From contig CAZXYF010000043.1 in NCBI GenBank assembly GCA_964644705.1, positions 1 through 19,915 of the forward strand: 19,915 nt of DNA, read 5' to 3'. Below, piece after piece: positions 1 through 6,762 of the stretch (position 1 is the stretch's first letter; every line of letters begins with the position of its first letter). The position numbers and the translations under genes were made by a program. The DNA comes from CAZXYF01 sp964644705 (GTDB lineage: Bacteria; Planctomycetota; Brocadiia; SM23-32). The notes beneath the pieces were generated by a model, which worked only from the letters and a program-made list of their open reading frames with translations, was not told the DNA's origin and ran no database searches.

Positions 1-62
1 TTAGGTTATTAATGACACTCCGCGTAACTGCGCCTGATTCGCCGCAGCCGATCTCCGGAATG

Positions 63-90
63 CGCTGGCTTGCCAGCGTTTTTCCTTTTT
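63..90 (+). terminator. Possible rho-independent terminator
   Basis: The stem CGCTGG (63-68) pairs with CCAGCG (73-78) across a four-base loop. It is followed by a T-rich tract, TTTTTCCTTTTT (79-90). This is the form of an intrinsic terminator for a plus-strand gene ending before the window. No such gene is visible, so the assignment rests on structure alone. Confidence 0.45.
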
Positions 91-170
91 CGGGGCACCC
101 GAAGCGCAAACATTTAACTTTGAACTTTTACCCATCAACCATCCACCACAAATATTCGCGGGGATAAGTA

Positions 171-193
171 GGGGCCGAGCGCCGCGCGGCCCC
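171..193. repeat. GC-rich inverted repeat, intergenic
   Basis: GGGGCCG (171-177) and CGGCCCC (187-193) form a perfect 7-bp inverted repeat around a nine-base centre. It lies in a gene-free stretch (1-531). Apart from this repeat, the terminator-like hairpin at 63-90 and the promoter at 414-443, I see nothing in that stretch. The long minus-strand reading frame across 1-438 has the skewed, proline- and arginine-rich composition of non-coding sequence. The hairpin could be a dispersed intergenic element, but only one copy is seen here. Confidence 0.4.
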
Positions 194-413
194 CTGTCTG
201 TGCGAGGCGGTGACCACGGAACTATCTTCTCATTCCTAATCACGGGCTGCTGCAGCTGACAGTTCAGTGCAAGACGGCAAAAGTGCGCGTGGGGTGATCC
301 TGGCTGTCGGGGAGGCGTCTGGGATGTTGGCGGAGGGAGAAACCGGTTTTTTGCTCTCCTGGCCCGCAGGAACCTTAGAACATTTTTGCAGGACCGCTTA
401 AGGCAATTCTGTG

Positions 414-443
414 TTGTGAATGCCTGTTGCGGTCGCATACAAT
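414..443 (+). promoter_or_regulatory. Candidate sigma-70 promoter for the MotA-like gene
   Basis: TTGTGA (414-419) and TACAAT (438-443) are separated by 18 bases. They resemble the -35 and -10 boxes of a housekeeping promoter (4/6 and 5/6 matches). The predicted transcription start near 450 lies about 80 bases before the start codon at 532. Support is by motif only. Confidence 0.4.
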
Positions 444-531
444 AGCCTCAATGTAACGGGTGTCCGTATCGCAATCTTCTCGTGATTTCCAGACCGTAAG
501 TTTCTGGAACCGAAACCGGAGGAACAGGGAT

Positions 532-1215
532 ATGCTGAAACCGAAAGAAGTGTGGGAGAAAGTGTCGTTGTGGCGTCTTGGAGCAGCAGCAGGGCTCCTG
601 TGCATTGCCCTGATCGTAATTATTACATGTCCTGATGTGGGATCATTCTTTAATCTGAAAATTGCTTTGTTTGTTTATGGGGTGCCTTTTTTCATGCTGT
701 TGGGCACCTACCAGAAGGATTTTCTGTGGTTCATCCCGGACGCCTGCCTGACCCTGTTTTCGGAGTCAAAGGAGGCCGACCCGTTGAACGCCGATATCTG
801 CCAGGCGGGGATCCGTAACATCGTGGGGGCAGGTATCGTGGCGACCGTGGGGATGATTATCTGGATACTGTTGAGCGCCAGCAAACCGGCGGTGCTGGCC
901 ACCGGAATGGCCGATGGGGTCATGGCTATTCTTTACGCATTTCTGGCCGCCGGCGTTTTGTCCTACCTCTATGACAGCTATACACGCGATTTGCCCGAGG
1001 GGGAAGGCGAATCGGATGAAGGTGATGCTGAAGCAGAGGGAGGACAAGAAGGTGGCGAATCCAACACGACCAAAAACGTCGCACTGGGGGCCGGAATGAT
1101 TGCCCTGATTTTTGCCACACTCTTTTCATTCATGGTGGGGGTCCGTGCAAAGATGGCTGGCGACCCGGCAAAAGAATTGGGTATTGAAGGCGAAATGGAG
1201 TTGCTGGGAGAGTAA
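532..1215 (+). CDS. Polytopic membrane protein resembling a shortened MotA/TolQ/ExbB channel protein
   Basis: A 227-residue inner-membrane protein. The start at 532 is chosen because GGAGGA lies 8 bases upstream; longer in-frame starts lack such a site. Hydrophobic segments lie at about residues 14-33, 43-60, 97-115, 124-146 and 180-203, with an acidic Glu/Gly/Asp-rich linker at 150-176. By eye, segments 1-2 (ending DVGSFFNLKIALFVYG) resemble the first helix pair of MotA, and segments 3-4 (around GMADGVMAILYAFLAAG) resemble its second pair, whose usual form is GMAVALLTTLYG. The region between the pairs is about 37 residues, against roughly 100 in MotA, and the fifth helix after an acidic linker is not typical. 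No MotB/ExbD partner is adjacent. The gene appears monocistronic. Ion-channel function is inference; it could be an unrelated membrane protein. Confidence 0.7.
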   Translation: MLKPKEVWEKVSLWRLGAAAGLLCIALIVIITCPDVGSFFNLKIALFVYGVPFFMLLGTYQKDFLWFIPDACLTLFSESKEADPLNADICQAGIRNIVGAGIVATVGMIIWILLSASKPAVLATGMADGVMAILYAFLAAGVLSYLYDSYTRDLPEGEGESDEGDAEAEGGQEGGESNTTKNVALGAGMIALIFATLFSFMVGVRAKMAGDPAKELGIEGEMELLGE

Positions 1216-1243
1216 AGAGGGCAGAGAAGATGAGGCCGTTGTT

Positions 1244-1524
1244 TGATCTGGCGCGCCAGACCTGTCCAAAACGCCAGTTCGGGATGTATAGCTCTTTGTC
1301 TTTACCTTCGTCTTTACCAAACATCTGCCGTTGTTTTTTTGGCAATCTCAGCACCAGTAGAAAGGCAGACGAAGGCAAAGACAAAGATAAAGAGGTTAGA
1401 TCCATTGCCTCGACATATTTAGGGGCGGTTTGCGAGATGAACCGTATTTCGGGCTCACAACCACCTCGGAGGCCATCAAAAAGTCCGTGTGAGAACGTTT
1501 TGGACAGCAATGATCTGGCGCGCC
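1244..1524. repeat. Nested inverted and direct repeats in non-coding region
   Basis: This lies inside the 464-base gap between the MotA-like gene and the small minus-strand gene. TGATCTGGCGCGCC occurs twice in direct orientation (1244-1257 and 1511-1524). CTGTCCAAAACG (1262-1273) recurs inverted as CGTTTTGGACAG (1496-1507). Inside these, a 20-base sequence beginning CTTTGTCTTT (1294-1313) recurs inverted with one mismatch at 1367-1386. The whole could fold into a large stem-loop. Reading frames through it have no protein-like character, so I treat the gap (1216-1679) as non-coding. Confidence 0.6.
1472..1509 (-). repeat. Dispersed repeat copy 1 (TGCTGTCCAAAACGTTC element)
   Basis: Read on the minus strand, this begins with the 17-mer TGCTGTCCAAAACGTTC and continues about ten bases later with TTTTTGA and a GG pair. 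The same 17-mer, with a similarly placed TTTTTGA, occurs on the plus strand at 19812-19848, some 18 kb away. A 12-base part of it also occurs at 1262-1273. Finding it in separate intergenic regions suggests a dispersed, partly decayed intergenic element. Confidence 0.6.
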
Positions 1525-1679
1525 CTGCAAAGCCCCGCGCCTGCGAGGATGCGTGATGTTGGAGCTTGCGGGGCGATTCAGATGTGGCGTTCGATGAACG
1601 AGAGGAAGATGGATGGGATAGTGCGATGACGTCTGAGGCCGCACCCCGGTAAACGAGCAACGTGCCGCCCCATCCGTTC

Positions 1680-1889
1680 TCATTGCATGCGCCGGGGATG
1701 CTGCGGATCCGGTTGTTTGTTTTCCGAATGCGGCGAGTTGGTGTTCAGCCTGCGTTCAAGGTCGCTGGCCGTATCTTCCCAGTCGTCATTCATGGCGTAT
1801 GCGACAGGGCCATCCTGCGTAAAAGCAACCACGTATGCCGGTGAAAACCCCTGCTGCTGATCCGGGCCGTAAACTGTGAACTGTCTCAT
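1680..1889 (-). CDS. Small hypothetical protein under a sigma-54 promoter
   Basis: A 69-residue soluble protein of unknown function. The start at 1889 is chosen because GAGG lies about 7 bases upstream (CGAGGCAAAATC before ATG); a longer frame to 1928 would begin in the promoter region. The N-terminal half (MRQFTVYGPDQQQGFSPAYV, then VAFTQDGPVAYA) looks like two or three beta strands followed by a short acidic helix. The C-terminal third is Asn/Pro/Gln/Arg-rich and probably disordered. There is no signal peptide or membrane segment, and I recognise no family. A consensus-grade sigma-54 promoter about 48 bases upstream and the divergent bEBP gene make it the likely target of that regulator. 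The promoter is the strongest evidence that this short frame is a real gene. It appears to be the only gene in its transcript. Confidence 0.65.
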   Translation of the reverse strand: MRQFTVYGPDQQQGFSPAYVVAFTQDGPVAYAMNDDWEDTASDLERRLNTNSPHSENKQPDPQHPRRMQ

Positions 1890-1936
1890 GATTTTGCCTC
1901 GAAAAAAGTGACGTTGGTTACGCACCAAACGTATAG

Positions 1937-1952
1937 TGCAACTTCTGTGCCA
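1937..1952 (-). promoter_or_regulatory. Sigma-54 (-24/-12) promoter, consensus match
   Basis: Read on the minus strand, the sequence is TGGCAC-AGAAG-TTGCA, with GG and GC exactly ten bases apart. This matches the sigma-54 core consensus TGGCAC-N5-TTGCW at every defined position. The expected start of transcription is near 1926, leaving a leader of about 37 bases before the 69-residue gene. It requires an activating bEBP, and one is encoded immediately divergent at 2161. Confidence 0.85.
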
Positions 1953-2040
1953 GTGCGAGAAAAATTTCGTGCTGGTAACTCAGAACGCCGCTCGCGGGCA
2001 AATACAGCAGATTCTTCGCCAGAAACGAAAGCCCGGGAGT

Positions 2041-2075
2041 CCATCACCTCGTGACAGAGGCTTAAAAAGTGATGG
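2041..2075. promoter_or_regulatory. Candidate upstream activating sequence (nested inverted repeat)
   Basis: CCATCA (2041-2046) pairs with TGATGG (2070-2075). Inside it, CCTC (2047-2050) pairs with GAGG (2057-2060). The element is centred about 120 bases upstream of the -12 box of the divergent sigma-54 promoter, a usual distance for an enhancer bound by a bEBP. It contains TGACAGA (2052-2058), the 7-mer also found in the candidate enhancer of the Tad operon. Binding is inferred from position and symmetry only. Confidence 0.4.
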
Positions 2076-2089
2076 TATCTGTTCAATAA

Positions 2090-2120
2090 TTGACAACCGG
2101 CCACTGCGATGGTGTATCAT
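2090..2120 (+). promoter_or_regulatory. Candidate sigma-70 promoter for the pseudo-DHH bEBP gene
   Basis: TTGACA (2090-2095) is a perfect -35 box. TATCAT (2115-2120) is a 5/6 -10 box. The 19-base spacer is one or two longer than ideal. The promoter lies just past the inverted repeat at 2041-2075, so regulator bound there could also affect its own gene. Confidence 0.4.
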
Positions 2121-2160
2121 GTGGTCTTTGGGTAGCGGACTTTTTTTTGGAGGCGCGGAG

Positions 2161-3696
2161 ATGGCGGCTGAGCGATGCGTTCTGACATACAATGGTGTTG
2201 ACGGTGCATGCGCCGCGGCGTCGGTGTTGCTGAAGCATCCGGAAGCCGAGGTGCGAATCACGAGTGCTTCGCGGGTGGGGCGAACGCTCCGGGAACTATC
2301 GGAGGCCCCGGAAACTCCCAGAGAACTCCACATTTGCGGGTTGGGTGTGTGGTGTGACTGGGAGGAGGTTATGGAACCCGCCACCGAGATGGCGGAGGAC
2401 GGCGTCAGCATCTACTGGTACTGCGGGCGCGGTTATCTTGAGGAGGATCGGAAGCGGTTCGAATCGTTCTGTCAGCCGGTTTTTATGGAGCTCGACACCA
2501 ACACCGGAGCCGTCTGCGAGTTTTTGAATGCCGATAGGGAGGGGGCCGCGGATCGATTACGAGGACTGGCGCGACATGACTCCCACAACGAAACGTTGTC
2601 CGACCGGCCGGCTCCGTCGGAGGCGCAGCAGTGGTGGAAGGATTTCATTGAAGCATCGGTCTCGCAGTATTTTAAGTATCAGGACGTCGAGACCTACGAG
2701 CGGGCGATCCGTCGATTGGCGGAGAACCGAGTGGAGCATCGGGACGAACGGTTGGTGGAGGTGTTCCGGCAGAAGGGAAACAGGTATATTCTGCGCGGCA
2801 AATCCGGCGCTATGCGCAACCTGCGCGAGAGGATTCGGCAGTGTGCGGAGGCCGATGAGGATGTGTTGATCACGGGTGAATCGGGCGTCGGGAAAGAATA
2901 CGTCGCTCACCTGCTGCACGAGAGAAGCAGCCGCGCGATGGAGCCCATCATACCGGTCAACTGCGCGGTCTTCGCCGGGAACGAGGGACTGGCCAACAGC
3001 AAGCTGTTCGGTCACAGAAAAGGAGCGTTCACGGGAGCTTCCCGCGACCGGGATGGCGCCTTCGTAACGGCTGATTCGGGCATTCTGTTTCTCGACGAAG
3101 TCGGCGAGTTGCCGATGCAGGTTCAGGCGAAGTTTCTGCGGGTGCTGGAGGATGGCTGGATCACGCCGGAGGGTGCGGATCGTCCGCAGCGACGTGTGGA
3201 TGTGCGCGTGATTGCTGCTACGAAGCGGAATCTGGCCGAGATGGTTCAGGAAAAGACTTTTCGCGATGATCTGTATCACCGTCTCGACACCCTGCGAATC
3301 CACGTCCCGCCCCTCCGAGAGCACGCCGAGGATATACCGGAAATCGTGGACCACACCGTCGAAGAACTGGATGAGGAAGAATTGAGCTCATCGGAATTGC
3401 AGGCGCTGACAAATTATTTCTGGCCCGGCAACGTGCGCCAGCTGATCAAGGTACTCAAACGCACGGCTTACCTTGATATCGGCATCTCGGAAGCGCTGGA
3501 GGAGGAAGGTCGATTGGGCGCTGACGTTCAGGAAAGGCGTTTTCTCCCCCAATCCCCCGACGACATCCAGTCCATTGACCGTGTGAAAAGCCGCTACTCG
3601 AAGCACGCTCTGCAGTTGAACGGTGGCAACAAGAGCGACACCGCCCGACGACTCGACATCAGTCCCAACACCCTGAAGGCATATCTGGAGGGGTGA
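2161..3696 (+). CDS. Sigma-54 enhancer-binding protein with an N-terminal degenerate DHH-like domain
   Basis: A 511-residue transcription activator that should remodel sigma-54 RNA polymerase by ATP hydrolysis. The start at 2161 follows GGAGG with 7-base spacing; the frame is open further upstream, but that stretch overlaps the divergent promoter. The AAA+ core shows Walker A GESGVGKE (239-246), the sigma-54-contact loop GAFTGA (288-293), Walker B ILFLDEVGELP (308-318), the arginine-finger region RDDLYHRLD (368-376) and sensor II WPGNVRQL (421-428). A Fis-type helix-turn-helix ends the protein (about 482-511). There is no receiver domain. Residues 1-205 follow the DHH phosphoesterase layout: YNGVDGACAAA (10-20) sits where HxDxDG is expected, HICGLGV (57-63) where a catalytic Asp is expected, and IYWYCGRGY (84-92) where IxWxDHH is expected. 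Most catalytic residues are replaced, suggesting a ligand-binding sensor. The bEBP assignment is firm; the DHH relation is by eye. Confidence 0.93.
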   Translation: MAAERCVLTYNGVDGACAAASVLLKHPEAEVRITSASRVGRTLRELSEAPETPRELHICGLGVWCDWEEVMEPATEMAEDGVSIYWYCGRGYLEEDRKRFESFCQPVFMELDTNTGAVCEFLNADREGAADRLRGLARHDSHNETLSDRPAPSEAQQWWKDFIEASVSQYFKYQDVETYERAIRRLAENRVEHRDERLVEVFRQKGNRYILRGKSGAMRNLRERIRQCAEADEDVLITGESGVGKEYVAHLLHERSSRAMEPIIPVNCAVFAGNEGLANSKLFGHRKGAFTGASRDRDGAFVTADSGILFLDEVGELPMQVQAKFLRVLEDGWITPEGADRPQRRVDVRVIAATKRNLAEMVQEKTFRDDLYHRLDTLRIHVPPLREHAEDIPEIVDHTVEELDEEELSSSELQALTNYFWPGNVRQLIKVLKRTAYLDIGISEALEEEGRLGADVQERRFLPQSPDDIQSIDRVKSRYSKHALQLNGGNKSDTARRLDISPNTLKAYLEG

Positions 3697-3742
3697 CTCG
3701 GATCTTTTAGTGCTCCTTACGCTGGCATGCTGCGAAAAGCGC

Positions 3743-3770
3743 TTAACAACCGCCTGGATTCTGGTAACAT
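3743..3770 (+). promoter_or_regulatory. Candidate sigma-70 promoter for the transglutaminase-like gene
   Basis: TTAACA (3743-3748) and TAACAT (3765-3770) are separated by 16 bases, with an extended -10 TGG directly before the -10 box. It lies in the 133-base gap after the bEBP gene and would give a leader of about 55 bases. I found no sigma-54 site with correct spacing in this gap. Confidence 0.35.
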
Positions 3771-3829
3771 ATCGGAAAGTGTTGAACTCATCGAGTGATT
3801 CATGTGCATATATTTATGGAGACGTTTCG

Positions 3830-5155
3830 ATGGCGGAATTTGAACCTGTTGTGACGGAAAGACAATGCGCTGGAACGCGGCATGAATTTATTCTGGTGCC
3901 TTCCATCCATATCGAGGAGGTGCGGAGCGTCGAGGGCGATGAAATCGCGGGAGAGGGGAATCCCGACCTGACGGTGCATCATCCCGAGGACGGCCCCAGA
4001 CGATTTGCCCACCGCTCCGCCCACCTGTGTCCGCACACGACGGTATCCGACCGGATAATAAGTCCCGAACTGCCGGAATATCAGGAGACCTCGCTGACCC
4101 TTCAGGATAAGGAGCGGGACTGGGATTTTTTGAATCGCCATGCGGAACTGATTTTCGATAACAAGCGCATCCGTTCGGACGATTCTCCCCGGGAGAAGGT
4201 GGAGGCGCTGGCGGAGGACCTGTGGCGGTTTCGCCGGGTGATCCAGAAGCCAGGGGGGAACGATTTCTCTCAGTCCCATCCATGGACGCATCCCGTGGAC
4301 GCGATTATTTATGGAAGCTGGTGTCAGGGAGCGGCCTATGCGTTTGTGGCGTTGTGTGCGACGCAGGGGATCAGGGCGCGTCATCTGGCTCTGAAGGGGC
4401 ATTCCGCATCCGAAGTGCATCTGGGTGGTCGCTGGCATTACGTGGAAAACATCCAGCGTTTTCCGGAAAACGGCGGCAATAATTTTGTGGACGCGCCGTT
4501 CGCGGAGGTGCGCCTGGATCCGACGAACGAGGAATACGGGTTCTGCGAGGAACAGCAGGAGTTTTACTGGGATACCTCCTACCTCAGTTTCGATACTCCG
4601 GGGGATGGTTTGTGGACAGAAGGGTTCGACAACACGGTGCTGACCCCGCAGAACGCCCACGCCCTGTATCCGGAATGGAGAACGCCCCGGTTCAAATCGC
4701 CACATTCTGACCGACTGGATCTGGTGTGGGGAAAACGTGGACATATGTTTGGCGGGTTGCCGGAAATGGTGGTGCGACAGGGACAGGCGATGCAGCGACG
4801 TTTCTGGCTGGGGTCGCTGGGAGAAACCAAACAGCTCATCGCCACGTTTTCCGGATTTGAATCGTCCGATCTGCCTGCGCATAACGTGCCGGACGACGGT
4901 GGTGACTGGTGGATTGCGGTGAACGGCACGGTTCATCCCATACGCGATCAGGGCGGATGGAGTTTCGCGGACGATCAGGCGACGGCGGAGGGCGACTGGT
5001 ATCACAGGTTTGAGCTTCCCCTCAAGGAGCTGCAGGAAGGTGGGTGGAACACGCTGGCCATCGGATGCGAAGGCCCCGGCGACGAATTTCTCTGGTTCTC
5101 GGGTCATGGAGAGACCGTCCGGCCCGCCGAGCCCTGTTTTTGCGGAGAGGTGTGA
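3830..5155 (+). CDS. Transglutaminase-like superfamily protein with a C-terminal beta-sandwich-like region
   Basis: A 441-residue protein, probably cytoplasmic as no signal peptide is seen. The start at 3830 follows GGAGA; the frame continues upstream but without protein-like sequence. The central part looks like a transglutaminase or protease-like cysteine fold. A Cys in GSWCQGAAYAFVALC (Cys165) begins a helix followed by GIRARHLALKGHSASEV (His191), and then GGRWHYVEN, where Glu206 sits at the position of the usual third catalytic Asp. Residues 320-430 are rich in Trp and Gly and look beta-stranded, perhaps a carbohydrate-binding-like module. The product and substrate are unknown. It sits between a bEBP gene and an oxidoreductase gene, each with its own possible promoter, so co-regulation is uncertain. 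Many proteins with this core act on peptides or cell-wall material, but nothing here shows that. Confidence 0.7.
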   Translation: MAEFEPVVTERQCAGTRHEFILVPSIHIEEVRSVEGDEIAGEGNPDLTVHHPEDGPRRFAHRSAHLCPHTTVSDRIISPELPEYQETSLTLQDKERDWDFLNRHAELIFDNKRIRSDDSPREKVEALAEDLWRFRRVIQKPGGNDFSQSHPWTHPVDAIIYGSWCQGAAYAFVALCATQGIRARHLALKGHSASEVHLGGRWHYVENIQRFPENGGNNFVDAPFAEVRLDPTNEEYGFCEEQQEFYWDTSYLSFDTPGDGLWTEGFDNTVLTPQNAHALYPEWRTPRFKSPHSDRLDLVWGKRGHMFGGLPEMVVRQGQAMQRRFWLGSLGETKQLIATFSGFESSDLPAHNVPDDGGDWWIAVNGTVHPIRDQGGWSFADDQATAEGDWYHRFELPLKELQEGGWNTLAIGCEGPGDEFLWFSGHGETVRPAEPCFCGEV

Positions 5156-5233
5156 ACTGAAAAGCCTGTCGAGCTCGGGAAGAGTTGTTGTCTGACGATG
5201 TGGGATTGTGTGCGCGTATCGGATTGACTGCGC

Positions 5234-5263
5234 TTGAAGTTTGTGAAATGTGTGGGCTATGCT
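5234..5263 (+). promoter_or_regulatory. Candidate sigma-70 promoter for the oxidoreductase gene
   Basis: TTGAAG (5234-5239) and TATGCT (5258-5263) are separated by 18 bases. They lie in the 149-base gap before the oxidoreductase start at 5305. The match is moderate. Confidence 0.3.
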
Positions 5264-5304
5264 GCTTGCTCCCCGCAAAGAAGAACAACAGGAGTCTGAC
5301 TGAG

Positions 5305-6678
5305 ATGAGCGATGACGAAAAGATCTGTACTCTCCCCCGGCGGTCCGTTGTTCTGGATGATTCATGGGATGTTATCGTTGCCGGCGGCGGGCCCGCCGGT
5401 TGTGCGGCCGCTGCGGCTGCAGCACGCGAGGGCGCGGAGACGCTTCTGCTGGAACGCACGGGTTCGCTGGGTGGAATGGCGACCTCCGGGCTGGTCACCA
5501 GCTGGGCGCCATTCTCCGACAAACAGGGGACAATCATTTACGGCGGCATCGCCGAGCGCGTCTTTCGTAAAACCAGGGAGGGTATGCCGCATGTTCCCGA
5601 GGATAAACTGGACTGGGTGGTGTTCAATCCTGAACAGCTGAAAAGACACTATGACGAACTTGTGACGTCAGCCGGCGTGACGGTTCGTTTCAATACAACG
5701 GTATGTGCTACCGAAAACGGGGATGATGGCGAGGTATCCACGCTTGTGACCGCCGGCAAGAACGGTATGACGGCTTATAGTGCCGGGGTTTTTGTGGACT
5801 GTACCGGGGACGGGGACGTGGCAGCCTGGAGCGGCGTTCCGTTTTATAAGGGCGACCCCGAAACGGAGGATTTGCAGCCGGCCTCGCTTTGTTTTTTGCT
5901 GGCCAATGTGGACACCGAAGCTTACCGGGAGATGCCATCGCTTCATCCTGAAAACCCGGACAGCCCGATCTATGAGATCGCCGAATCCGACAGATATCCG
6001 GGTATTGTGGATCCGCACTGCTGTAACGCCCTGCTGTGTCCCGGCGTGGTTACGTTCAACGCCGGTCATATCTGGGAGGTGGATGGCACCGATACGGCAA
6101 GTGTTTCCAGCGGGCTGATGAAGGGGAGGAAGGTGGCCGAGCAATATCGGGCTGCTCTGGCCGAATATTGCCCGGAAGCGTTTGGAAATGCCGCGGTGGT
6201 GTCCACCGCCCCGTCGATGGGAATTCGCGAGAGCCGACGCATCATTGGCGATTACACCCTGACGGTTGATGATTATGTCCGGCGGAGGAAGTTTCCGGAC
6301 GAGATAGGGCGCAACAACTACTGGATTGACATCCACACCGCCCGGGACGAAATCGAGGAGTCACACGCGGGCCACGATCACGTCAGAGATCGGTTTGAAC
6401 ATTATGGTCCGGGTGAGTCACACGGAATACCCTATCGCTGCCTGTTGCCCCGCGGGCCCGGAAACCTGCTGGTGGCGGGCCGGTGCATCTCCTGTGATCG
6501 GCCGGTGCAGGGAGCCATTCGTGTGATGCCCGCGTGCCTGGTCACCGGGGAGGCCGCCGGAGTGGCGGCCGGGATGGCGATAGGTGGCGGGAGCACAGAT
6601 GTACGCAGCGTTGACCCCACCGATCTGCGCCATCGGCTCATCGACTGCGGCGCCTATCTGCCCCAGGAGGATGGTTGA
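5305..6678 (+). CDS. FAD-dependent oxidoreductase (FAD_oxidored family)
   Basis: A 457-residue flavoprotein. The start at 5305 follows GGAG with 10-base spacing. The N-terminal Rossmann motif DVIVAGGGPAGCAAAAAAA (residues 22-40) binds the ADP part of FAD. LLLERTGSLGGMATSGLV (47-64) is the ribose-binding Glu50 plus the characteristic GGMAT signature of this family. Near the C terminus, NLLVAGRCISCD followed by ACLVTGEAAGVAAGMA (about 387-427) is the second conserved FAD-contact region. Length and motif order fit cytoplasmic PF12831-type enzymes, whose substrates are mostly unknown. No partner enzyme is adjacent to indicate a pathway, and a carbohydrate or organic-acid substrate would be a guess. 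Confidence 0.88.
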   Translation: MSDDEKICTLPRRSVVLDDSWDVIVAGGGPAGCAAAAAAAREGAETLLLERTGSLGGMATSGLVTSWAPFSDKQGTIIYGGIAERVFRKTREGMPHVPEDKLDWVVFNPEQLKRHYDELVTSAGVTVRFNTTVCATENGDDGEVSTLVTAGKNGMTAYSAGVFVDCTGDGDVAAWSGVPFYKGDPETEDLQPASLCFLLANVDTEAYREMPSLHPENPDSPIYEIAESDRYPGIVDPHCCNALLCPGVVTFNAGHIWEVDGTDTASVSSGLMKGRKVAEQYRAALAEYCPEAFGNAAVVSTAPSMGIRESRRIIGDYTLTVDDYVRRRKFPDEIGRNNYWIDIHTARDEIEESHAGHDHVRDRFEHYGPGESHGIPYRCLLPRGPGNLLVAGRCISCDRPVQGAIRVMPACLVTGEAAGVAAGMAIGGGSTDVRSVDPTDLRHRLIDCGAYLPQEDG

Positions 6679-6762
6679 AAGTTGAAAAGTTGGCCGTGAT
6701 GTATGGATATATCGTTTTTCGTGAGAGCTTGACCCTGACGGCTTATTTTGGAGCTGATGTCT

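Noticed and set aside
1..438. Long minus-strand open frame (145 codons)
   Set aside because: The composition is rich in Pro, Arg and Ala with no domain, no ribosome site, and it crosses a terminator-like hairpin and a GC-rich inverted repeat. Judged non-coding.
1130..1660. Minus-strand open frame of 176 codons across the repeat region
   Set aside because: It overlaps the end of the MotA-like gene and the repeats, has low-complexity Ser/Leu runs and no family resemblance.
2119..2137. Possible plus-strand sigma-54 site before the pseudo-DHH bEBP
   Set aside because: The spacing fits but the flanking bases match poorly (TGGTCT and TAGC), and the start would fall at the ribosome site.
1936..2160. 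N-terminal extension of the pseudo-DHH bEBP frame
   Set aside because: It covers the sigma-54 promoter region and the inverted repeat, and the start at 2161 has an excellent ribosome site.
3722..3740. TGGCATGCTGCG as a sigma-54 site before the transglutaminase-like gene
   Set aside because: The -24-like half is present but no GC lies at the required distance.
5254..5270. Possible sigma-54 site TGGGCTATGCTGCTTGC before the oxidoreductase
   Set aside because: GG and GC are eleven bases apart rather than ten, and sigma-54 is strict about this spacing.
3800..5365. 521-codon minus-strand frame opposite the transglutaminase-like gene
   Set aside because: It is the antisense shadow of a gene with clear motifs; it is rich in His, Arg and Gln with no domain pattern.
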